Of a DNA stretch of 64,000 nucleotides, positions 58,232 to 64,000 are shown piece by piece. The notes beneath the pieces are model-generated. The model was not told the DNA's origin and did not search any database. It saw only the letters and a list, made by a program, of their open reading frames with translations. The stretch is from Bacteroidota bacterium (GTDB lineage: Bacteria; Bacteroidota; Bacteroidia; Cytophagales; Cyclobacteriaceae). The DNA lies in the NCBI GenBank assembly GCA_023428695.1, contig JAEYWY010000017.1, positions 124,001-188,000 on the forward strand, given 5' to 3'. The position numbers and the translations under genes are program-made. Numbering within the stretch: position 1 is the stretch's first letter; every line of letters starts with the position of its first letter.

Positions 58232-59419
58232 TTAGTCAAGGATTTCAGTCACCTGACCAGATCCTACGGTACGGCCACCTTCGCGGATAGCGAAACGAAG
58301 ACCTTTCTCCATAGCGATCTTGTTGATCAGCTCAACTTCAATCGAAATATTGTCGCCAGGCATAACCATTTCTACACCTGCAGGAAGTTTCACTTCACCT
58401 GTAACGTCCGTGGTTCTGAAATAGAACTGAGGACGGTACTTGTTAAAGAACGGTGTGTGACGGCCGCCTTCTTCTTTTGAAAGAACGTAAACCTCGGCCT
58501 TGAACTTCGCGTGCGGAGTTACTGAACCAGGCTTGCAGATAACCATACCTCTGCGGATTTGCTCTTTTTCAATACCGCGGAGCAGAAGACCTACGTTGTC
58601 ACCAGCTTCACCTCTGTCAAGGATCTTGCGGAACATCTCAACACCAGTGATGGTTGAGCTAAGGTTCTCAGCACCCATACCAAGGATTTGTACAGGATCG
58701 CCGGTTTTGATAACACCGCGCTCAATACGGCCGGTAGCAACAGTACCACGACCAGTGATCGAGAACACGTCTTCAACAGGCATCAGGAAGTCTTTGTCGA
58801 TAAGACGAACCGGAAGCGGAATGTATTCGTCAACCGCTTTCATCAGTTCTTCGATCTTTTCAACCCACTTCGGATCACCATTCAGACCACCAAGAGCAGA
58901 GCCGCGAATAACCGGGATATCATCACCAGGGAAATCGTAAGAAGAAAGAAGTTCGCGAACTTCCATCTCAACGAGATCCAGGAGTTCAGGATCGTCCACA
59001 AGGTCAACTTTGTTCATGAAAACAACGAGCGCGGGTACACCTACCTGACGAGCAAGAAGGATGTGCTCACGAGTTTGAGGCATAGGACCGTCAGTAGCAG
59101 CCACCACGAGGATAGCACCGTCCATCTGAGCAGCTCCCGTTACCATGTTCTTTACATAGTCAGCGTGACCAGGACAGTCAACGTGCGCATAGTGACGGTT
59201 AGCTGTCTGGTATTCAACGTGTGACGTGTTGATGGTGATACCTCTCTCCTTTTCTTCAGGAGCGTTGTCGATTGACGAGAAATCCCGCTCAGCTGCAAGA
59301 CCCTTAGATGCAAGCACCTTGGTGATAGCAGCCGTAAGAGTCGTTTTACCGTGGTCAACGTGACCGATAGTTCCGACGTTTACGTGGGGTTTTGAACGAT
59401 CAAATGTTTCTTTTGCCAT
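58232..59419 (-). CDS. tuf: Elongation factor Tu
   Basis: Brings aminoacyl-tRNA to the ribosome. The 395-residue protein has [15 protein letters not shown] (G1), [20 protein letters not shown] (G3), NKVDLVDD (G4) and SALGG (G5), then domains II and III. It lies after the three tRNA genes and before tRNA-Trp, the arrangement seen around tufB in many bacteria. Confidence 0.99.
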   Translation of the reverse strand: MAKETFDRSKPHVNVGTIGHVDHGKTTLTAAITKVLASKGLAAERDFSSIDNAPEEKERGITINTSHVEYQTANRHYAHVDCPGHADYVKNMVTGAAQMDGAILVVAATDGPMPQTREHILLARQVGVPALVVFMNKVDLVDDPELLDLVEMEVRELLSSYDFPGDDIPVIRGSALGGLNGDPKWVEKIEELMKAVDEYIPLPVRLIDKDFLMPVEDVFSITGRGTVATGRIERGVIKTGDPVQILGMGAENLSSTITGVEMFRKILDRGEAGDNVGLLLRGIEKEQIRRGMVICKPGSVTPHAKFKAEVYVLSKEEGGRHTPFFNKYRPQFYFRTTDVTGEVKLPAGVEMVMPGDNISIEVELINKIAMEKGLRFAIREGGRTVGSGQVTEILD

Positions 59420-59587
59420 ATTTGAAAATCCCAGTTAAAGTTTAAAGTGTATAAAGTGTTTAGTTATTAATGTTCCCTTTTATCTCCCCTAAGGAAGCAC
59501 ACCCTAAACATTTTAAGCCTTTCGAATAAGGGTTATCAAAATACTTTTCGAATTCCAGAATTGAACTTCAGATTCGGTAACCTGATC

Positions 59588-59625
59588 TTCAAATTTCAAC
59601 CGGCGCTACTCGTCTGAAATTTGAA
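59588..59625 (-). repeat. Inverted repeat in the tRNA-Thr/tuf spacer
   Basis: Perfect 11-base arms TTCAAATTTCA (59588-59598) and TGAAATTTGAA (59615-59625) with a 16-base loop, just downstream of tRNA-Thr on the transcribed strand. It could be a processing site that separates tRNA from tuf mRNA. No T-run follows. Confidence 0.55.
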
Positions 59626-59648
59626 ATCCAACACATAGAAATTCGGCG

Positions 59649-59720
<72 letters not shown>

Positions 59721-59746
59721 TTAATCAACAGCTATTCCGCCAGTAA

Positions 59747-59808
59747 ATCCAGAATACCTGCAGCGCCCGAAGGCTGCGTATCCTGGATAAGCAGTCCCCG
59801 TTGGGACT
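59747..59808 (-). other. Double hairpin between tRNA-Gly and tRNA-Thr
   Basis: A three-part stem ATCCAG-ATAC-GCAGC pairs with GCTGC-GTAT-CTGGAT (59747-59788), followed on the plus strand by AGTCCC-cgtt-GGGACT (59793-59808). The spacer is 142 bases, longer than needed for tRNA processing. The stems may guide RNase cleavage of the tRNA precursor. No tRNA or gene is present in it. Confidence 0.55.
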
Positions 59809-59862
59809 TGCCTCAAAGAACCTGATCAATTTTTACACGACCATGCTCTCTTATAATTAAAG

Positions 59863-59935
59863 AGCGGGAGACGAGGTTCGAACCCGCGACCTATAGCTTG
59901 GAAGGCTATCGCTCTACCAACTGAGCTACTCCCGC
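59863..59935 (-). tRNA. tRNA-Gly (TCC)
   Basis: A 73-base cloverleaf: acceptor GCGGGAG/CTCCCGC, D-arm TAGCTCAGTTGGTAGAGC, anticodon stem ATAGC/GCTAT with TCC at 59902-59900, T-arm GGGTTCGAACCTC, and T as discriminator, normal for tRNA-Gly. The 3' CCA is not encoded. Confidence 0.96.
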
Positions 59936-59969
59936 ATATTTTCCAATCTCAAAAACCTGAGATTCAACG

Positions 59970-60052
59970 TGGGGGAACTAGGATTCGAACCTAGGAAGTC
60001 ATAAGACAACAGATTTACAGTCTGTCCCAGTTGGCCGCTTTGGTATTCCCCC
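59970..60052 (-). tRNA. tRNA-Tyr (GTA)
   Basis: An 83-base tRNA with a long variable arm as expected for bacterial tRNA-Tyr. Acceptor GGGGGAA/TTCCCCC, anticodon loop CTGTAAA with GTA at 60018-60016, T-arm AGGTTCGAATCCT, discriminator A. It is the first gene of the Tyr-Gly-Thr-tuf transcript. Confidence 0.97.
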
Positions 60053-60107
60053 GCTGTCCTCAATGAACGCTTTCCTGCCTTTGAATGGGTTTCAAAAAAC
60101 AGGAGTG

Positions 60108-60137
60108 CAAAATTATACCGATTTCTACTTTTTCAAA
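60108..60137 (-). promoter_or_regulatory. Predicted promoter of tRNA-Tyr-Gly-Thr-tuf
   Basis: Minus-strand TTTG (60137-60134), 18 bases, then TAATTTTG (60115-60108), followed by CACTCCTG, close to the CAGTCCT seen at other translation promoters. It lies 56 bases before tRNA-Tyr. Confidence 0.78.
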
Positions 60138-60193
60138 ACTTATACACAGATTTTCAAAAGATTCTTATTTGCGCCAAAATCGGCAACCTGGCG

Positions 60194-60490
60194 CTACATA
60201 GCGATGATATTCGTAACCACGCCCTCACCAAACTCACGGCGAAAAACGTCAAGAACGTGCGCCCGGTGAAATTCAAAATCGTGCCGCATCGACGGGGAAT
60301 CGAATTCGACAAACAAAACCGTGTTCCTGATATACAACTTGCGCGTCCTTTTGGCAATGGGCTTTCCAACAAGCCGCTCCCACGACGCCATTATGTTCGC
60401 TTCATCAAAACGACCGCGCAGGTTATACGTGTTCAGCAAATCCCTGATTGCTTCGCCCACCGACTGAAATTCATCTTTCTTTTTCATCAT
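60194..60490 (-). CDS. DUF721 (DciA-like) protein
   Basis: A 98-residue protein with the DUF721 core ANIMASWERLVGKPIAKRTR, KLYIRNTVLFVEFDSPSMRH and a C-terminal helix. DciA proteins help load the replicative helicase in bacteria without DnaC. It lies eight bases after recF, a common Bacteroidota pairing, so the two are probably one transcript. The start has two ATG codons in a row. Confidence 0.85.
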   Translation of the reverse strand: MMKKKDEFQSVGEAIRDLLNTYNLRGRFDEANIMASWERLVGKPIAKRTRKLYIRNTVLFVEFDSPSMRHDFEFHRAHVLDVFRREFGEGVVTNIIAM

Positions 60491-60498
60491 TCAGGTTG

Positions 60499-61602
60499 CT
60501 ATTGCCTGGATATCATTCCGTTGTCTACCGTAAAAACTTCTGCGGGCATGTCACTTATGTTACGAAGCAGGCCAGCCGTACGATCCGGCCTGGCATCGGT
60601 AAGAAACATCTGCCCCGAATCTTCATGAATTCGCGCCAGCAGGCGTTCAATCCTTTCGTCATCCAGTTTGTCAAACACGTCGTCGAGCAACAAAATGGGT
60701 TTGAACCCTTTATAATCACGGAGGATTTCATACTGAGCAAGTTTTAGTGCAATCACGAAAGACTTCTGCTGACCCTGCGAACCAAATCGCTTCATTTCCC
60801 CTGTTTCGAGAAGAAACTCGTAATCATCGCGGTGTACACCAAAACTTGTTCTTTGCAGGATCAAATCCTTTTGACGATTCCGCTTTAGTCCATCTTCAAA
60901 CTCACACTCATGCAGTTGCGATGTGTATGCAAGTTTCGTCATTTCTCCGGCGCCTGCCAGCAATCGGGAATTCCGTTGAAAAGCAGGTTGAAACTCAGCC
61001 GCGAATGCCACCCGTCTCTTATATATATAGTCTCCTGCTTCCGCGAGGATCCGATCGTACGATTCGAGTGCAAGGAAGTCTGTTTTCCCCTGATCAGCAA
61101 ACATCCGCAGCATCGAATTCCGGTTCTTCATTGCGTGGTTGTAACGAATCAGCGTTTCGAGGTAAACCTTGTCGATCTGGCTTATAATTCCGTCAAAGAA
61201 TTTTCGTCTTGATTCGCTTCCTTCGCGCACCAGGTCTGTATCATCGGGTGCCATCAGTACGAGAGGAATACGCCCAATGTGATCGCTCAGTTTTTCGTAC
61301 TCTGTACCGTTTACACGAAGTACTTTTTTCGAGCCTGGCTGAATGCCAGTGGATATTTCAAGAATCTTGTCACCTTCCCGGAAACGACCTGAGAGCATGG
61401 CGAAACTTTCACCCTTTCGGATGCATTGGAGGTCGGTAGCGGCAAACGCGCTCTTCGTCAGGGCGAGGAAATAAACCGCGTCAAGCAGGTTCGTTTTACC
61501 ACTCCCGTTCTTGCCCACAAAGACATTTATTGAGGGATTAAGATCAATTTCCAGACCCTCGTAATTCTTGTAATTGACCAGCCGCAGATTTTCCAGATGC
61601 AT
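60499..61602 (-). CDS. recF: DNA replication and repair protein RecF
   Basis: An SMC-like ATPase that helps load RecA at gaps. The 367-residue protein has Walker A VGKNGSGKTNLLDAVYFLAL, LVREGSESRRKFFDGIIS, signature-region RFGSQGQQKSFVIALKLAQ and Walker B ILLLDDVFDKLD. The frame is open to 61779, but the ATG at 61602 gives the family N-terminus (MHLENLRLVNYKNYE). It is divergent from pdhA. Confidence 0.95.
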   Translation of the reverse strand: MHLENLRLVNYKNYEGLEIDLNPSINVFVGKNGSGKTNLLDAVYFLALTKSAFAATDLQCIRKGESFAMLSGRFREGDKILEISTGIQPGSKKVLRVNGTEYEKLSDHIGRIPLVLMAPDDTDLVREGSESRRKFFDGIISQIDKVYLETLIRYNHAMKNRNSMLRMFADQGKTDFLALESYDRILAEAGDYIYKRRVAFAAEFQPAFQRNSRLLAGAGEMTKLAYTSQLHECEFEDGLKRNRQKDLILQRTSFGVHRDDYEFLLETGEMKRFGSQGQQKSFVIALKLAQYEILRDYKGFKPILLLDDVFDKLDDERIERLLARIHEDSGQMFLTDARPDRTAGLLRNISDMPAEVFTVDNGMISRQ

Positions 61603-61622
61603 ACAGGAATTAAAGGGGAAAG

Positions 61623-61654
61623 TTTGGCGAATGTTCGTTGGGAGCTTATTTTCG
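61623..61654 (+). promoter_or_regulatory. Possible pdhA promoter
   Basis: TTTG (61623-61626), 20 bases, then TATTTTCG (61647-61654), one mismatch to TAnnTTTG, then CAACTC. It lies 25 bases before the pdhA start codon. Confidence 0.5.
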
Positions 61655-61665
61655 CAACTCGGATT

Positions 61666-61695
61666 CAAAAATAGGGATATGGCTACGACTACAAA
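61666..61695 (-). promoter_or_regulatory. Predicted recF promoter overlapping the pdhA start
   Basis: Minus-strand TTTG (61695-61692), 18 bases, then TATTTTTG (61673-61666), a full -7 match. The -33 box lies inside the first codons of pdhA, so the two genes have interlaced start regions. Confidence 0.65.
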
Positions 61696-62722
61696 AGCTA
61701 AGGCTGCCGCGGAGACGCCGAAAAAGGGGGAGAAATCACAGTTTTCGAAAGATACGTACCTGTATTGGTATGAGAGCATGCAATTGATGCGGAAGTTCGA
61801 AGAGAAGGCTGGTCAGCTTTACGGGATGCAGAAGATCAAAGGGTTTTGCCATCTCTACATTGGCCAGGAGGCATGTGCATCAGGTGCAGCTTCGGCGCTC
61901 AGAAAAGGTGACAAATGGATCACTGCTTACCGCGATCACGGCCACCCGCTGGCATTAGGTACTGATCCCAGGGCTATCATGGCCGAACTCTACGGGAAAG
62001 AAACCGGAACCACCAAGGGCAAAGGCGGTTCTATGCACATTTTCGATAAGAAACATAATTTCATCGGTGGCCACGGTATCGTCGGCGCACAGGTTCCACT
62101 TGGAGCCGGAATCGCATTTGCCGAGAAATTCAACAAGACCGGAAACCTCTGTATTTGCTACATGGGTGACGGAGCGGTTCGTCAGGGTGCTTTCCACGAA
62201 GCGCTAAACCTCGCTATGCTCTGGAAATTGCCCGTGATTTTTGTAATCGAGAACAACGGTTACGCCATGGGAACAAGCGTGCAGCGTACTTCAAATGTGC
62301 ACGAACTTTATACGCTTGGAGAAGCATACGACATTCCTTCTGAGCCGGTTGATGCTATGAATCCTGAAGACGTACACATCGCCGTTGCAAAGGCTGCCGA
62401 ACGCGCCCGCGCCGGTGAAGGTCCGACGCTCCTCGAATTCAGAACATATCGGTATAAAGGCCACTCCATGTCCGATCCTCAAAAATACCGGACCAAGGAG
62501 GAAGTTGAACAGTACAAACAGCGCGACCCGATCGAGGTTGTCAAAAAGAAGATTCTGGATAAGAAATTCGCAACTGAAAAGGAACTGGATGAAATTGACG
62601 CCAAGGTCGTCAAGACCGTTGAAGAGTCTGTGAAATTCGCTGAGGAATCGAAATTCCCTGATCCTTCAGAGGCACTGACGGACGTTTACGTTCAGTCGGA
62701 CTACCCATTTATTATGGATTAA
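61679..62722 (+). CDS. pdhA: Pyruvate dehydrogenase E1 component alpha subunit
   Basis: The thiamine-diphosphate-binding half of the E1 heterodimer that decarboxylates pyruvate. The 347-residue protein has a low-complexity basic N-terminus, then FCHLYIGQEACASGAASAL, YRDHGHPLALGTDP, GKGGSMHIFDKKHNFIGGHG and the ThDP motif GDGAVRQGAFHEALNLA ending in NNGYAMGTS. The frame is open upstream to 61574, but the ATG at 61679 fits. The beta subunit (pdhB) is not next to it. Confidence 0.94.
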   Translation: MATTTKAKAAAETPKKGEKSQFSKDTYLYWYESMQLMRKFEEKAGQLYGMQKIKGFCHLYIGQEACASGAASALRKGDKWITAYRDHGHPLALGTDPRAIMAELYGKETGTTKGKGGSMHIFDKKHNFIGGHGIVGAQVPLGAGIAFAEKFNKTGNLCICYMGDGAVRQGAFHEALNLAMLWKLPVIFVIENNGYAMGTSVQRTSNVHELYTLGEAYDIPSEPVDAMNPEDVHIAVAKAAERARAGEGPTLLEFRTYRYKGHSMSDPQKYRTKEEVEQYKQRDPIEVVKKKILDKKFATEKELDEIDAKVVKTVEESVKFAEESKFPDPSEALTDVYVQSDYPFIMD

Positions 62723-62731
62723 ACCGACACC

Positions 62732-62762
62732 TTTGTTCAGAAAAAGTTAATTCGTAGTTTTG
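62732..62762 (+). promoter_or_regulatory. Predicted promoter of the TPR gene and ribH
   Basis: TTTG (62732-62735), exactly 19 bases, then TAGTTTTG (62755-62762), a full consensus match, followed by CGCCCCT. It lies 39 bases before the TPR start codon, immediately upstream of a hairpin. Confidence 0.8.
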
Positions 62763-62763
62763 C

Positions 62764-62786
62764 GCCCCTAAGTGACCCTTAGGGGC
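62764..62786 (+). terminator. Hairpin between pdhA and the TPR gene (pdhA terminator or 5' leader stem)
   Basis: Perfect nine-base arms GCCCCTAAG (62764-62772) and CTTAGGGGC (62778-62786) with a five-base loop, then TATTATTTATTATC. It is 41 bases after the pdhA stop, so it can serve as a terminator, though the tail is not a pure T-run. It also begins at or just after the start point set by the promoter at 62732-62762, so the TPR-ribH mRNA would begin with this stem. Confidence 0.55.
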
Positions 62787-62800
62787 TATTATTTATTATC

Positions 62801-63490
62801 ATGGGCAAAAAAGTAACACACAGGAACGAGATCCTTGAGGATCCGGAAGTATTGAAGGAAAAACTGATTGGAGCTGAAGACTGGTTTGAAAAACACTCCA
62901 AACTGGTGGCAGGAATTGCCTTAGGTGTTGCCCTGGTTGTTGCCGGCTTTTTTGGCTTCCAGTACTATAAAGACAGCCAGAACGAGAACGCGCAGGAGGA
63001 TATGTTTCAGGCGATTTATTATTTCGAAGCTGACAGTCTCGATCAGGCCCTCAACGGAGACGCTAATAACCTCGGCTTTCTGGATATCATCGACGAATAC
63101 GGAATCACTGACGCCGCGAATCTCGCAAACTATTACGTCGGCGCTATCTATCTGAAGCAGGGGAAATTTGAGCCTGCGCGCCTTTACCTCGAAGATTTTA
63201 AGTCGAATGACCTGCTGGTCCAGGCACGCGCTTACAGCCTTATCGGCGACACTTACATGGAGGAAGGAAACTACGAACAGGCTGCATCATTTTATAAAAA
63301 GGCTGCAAACTATAAACCCAACAAGTTTTTCTCGCCCCAGTATATTATGAAGGAGGCTCTGGCTTACGAAAGGCTTAACCAGCTTGAAAAGGCACGCGAA
63401 GCTTACGACAAGGTTATCACCCAATACTGGGATTCTTCAGAATACCAGAAGGCTGTGAAGTACAAGGCGCGTCTCGAACCGAACTCCTAG
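62801..63490 (+). CDS. Membrane-anchored tetratricopeptide-repeat protein (YfgM-like layout)
   Basis: A 229-residue protein with a cytosolic N-terminus, one membrane segment at about residues 34-52 (LVAGIALGVALVVAGFFGF), and a TPR domain at about 100-225 with repeats such as ANYYVGAIYLKQGKFEPARL, ARAYSLIGDTYMEEGNYEQA and EALAYERLNQLEKAREAYDK. The layout resembles YfgM/anchored TPR proteins that help the Sec channel or outer-membrane assembly, but this is by architecture only. It precedes ribH by 16 bases. Confidence 0.82.
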   Translation: MGKKVTHRNEILEDPEVLKEKLIGAEDWFEKHSKLVAGIALGVALVVAGFFGFQYYKDSQNENAQEDMFQAIYYFEADSLDQALNGDANNLGFLDIIDEYGITDAANLANYYVGAIYLKQGKFEPARLYLEDFKSNDLLVQARAYSLIGDTYMEEGNYEQAASFYKKAANYKPNKFFSPQYIMKEALAYERLNQLEKAREAYDKVITQYWDSSEYQKAVKYKARLEPNS

Positions 63491-63506
63491 TATCGAATAA
63501 CTTGCT

Positions 63507-63986
63507 ATGGCCGGACCGCTGACAGCACACTCTGCCCAAACGGCGAAAGGCAAACTCAGGAAGAAACGGTTTGCCATCGTAGTTGCCCGGTGGAACAGCG
63601 AAATAACGGATGCGCTATACGAAGGTGCCGTTGCTTCCCTGCTTGAACACGGCGTTCCCAAAACACATATCATCCGCCGCGACGTACCCGGAAGCTTTGA
63701 GCTTTCTCTCGCCGGACTCTGGATGGCAGAGAAAAAAGAAATTGACGCCGTAATCTGCCTCGGCTGCGTCATTCAGGGCGAAACCCCACACTTCGACTAC
63801 ATCTGTCAGGCAGTTGCCTACGGAATTACGGAAGCCGGACTAAAAACACGCAAGCCGGTAATCTTCGGTGTACTCACCACATTAAACAAACAACAGGCGC
63901 TGGATCGCGCCGGCGGAAAATTCGGCAACAAAGGCGAAGAAGCAGCGATCACTGCAATCGAGATGCTCGACTTCAATCGGAAGTGA
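63507..63986 (+). CDS. ribH: 6,7-dimethyl-8-ribityllumazine synthase
   Basis: Joins the ribityl-uracil and dihydroxybutanone phosphate in riboflavin synthesis. The 159-residue protein has KKRFAIVVARWNSEITDAL, RRDVPGSFELSLAGLWMA, the catalytic stretch CLGCVIQGETPHFDYICQAV with the His, and PVIFGVLTTLNKQQALDRAG. It is co-oriented with the TPR gene. The other rib genes are not in the window. The stop is 14 bases before the window end. Confidence 0.95.
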   Translation: MAGPLTAHSAQTAKGKLRKKRFAIVVARWNSEITDALYEGAVASLLEHGVPKTHIIRRDVPGSFELSLAGLWMAEKKEIDAVICLGCVIQGETPHFDYICQAVAYGITEAGLKTRKPVIFGVLTTLNKQQALDRAGGKFGNKGEEAAITAIEMLDFNRK

Positions 63987-64000
63987 TTCAAAGTCAAAAA

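Overview
The window looks like a chromosomal segment of a free-living Bacteroidota, probably of the Cytophagales type. The reasons are: promoters of the form TTTG-N18/19-TAnnTTTG, no Shine-Dalgarno sequences, a zinc-free S14 and a one-cysteine L36, DUF3467 next to rpoC, a MuiA-like protein, a BtuCDF-like importer with a Bacteroidota-type ATPase, and the Bacteroidota order of the rpo/str/S10 genes. The phylum is well supported. The order is an inference from gene content. No rRNA, CRISPR array, phage, integrase or insertion sequence was seen.

Layout. 1-12.1 kb holds metabolic and envelope genes on both strands: the end of aroB, aroA, a cytosolic BtuF-like protein, a structured non-coding stretch (2987-3402) with three look-alike hairpins, a tandem pair of YfiR/DUF4154 proteins, an M42 peptidase, an acyl-CoA carboxylase beta subunit, a Ppx/GppA phosphatase, a MuiA-like protein, an Ldh-family oxidoreductase, a small outer-membrane-like protein and an FtsB/DivIC-like protein. 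12.2-29.5 kb is on the minus strand: the S10-spc-alpha ribosomal block from rplC to rplQ (with secY, map, infA and rpoA), then carA and eno. The very short genes rpmJ (L36) and rpmD (L30) are included here.

29.5-42.4 kb is a block of about 12.9 kb, almost all on the plus strand, lying between rplC and rpsJ, which are normally adjacent. It encodes a FecCD/BtuCD-type permease and ATPase, a GT35 glucan-phosphorylase homologue that lacks the PLP lysine, a MOSC protein, HemJ, SCO1, a cytochrome c, and a molybdenum-hydroxylase cassette (2Fe-2S subunit, Tat-exported molybdopterin subunit, cytochrome c, XdhC, an NTF2-like secreted protein and a MocA-like cytidylyltransferase). 42.4-60.1 kb is the minus-strand information-processing block: rpsJ, fusA, rpsG, rpsL, a DUF3467 gene, rpoC, rpoB, rplL, rplJ, rplA, rplK, nusG, secE, tRNA-Trp, tuf, tRNA-Thr, tRNA-Gly and tRNA-Tyr. 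60.2-64 kb has a DciA-like gene and recF (minus), then pdhA, a TPR membrane protein and ribH (plus).

How it works together. Translation and transcription machinery fills about half of the window and is served by several closely similar promoters whose start regions also match (TTTGCAGTCC-like). The inserted block looks like a periplasmic or membrane-linked oxidation module: a Tat-exported molybdenum hydroxylase with its own cytochrome c and cofactor-maturation genes, beside SCO1, HemJ and a second, related cytochrome c. The most unusual features are the covarying hairpin triplet at 3150-3375, the split of the str/S10 supercluster, the K-to-T change in the phosphorylase homologue, and the pattern in which five of six convergent gene pairs overlap at their 3' ends.
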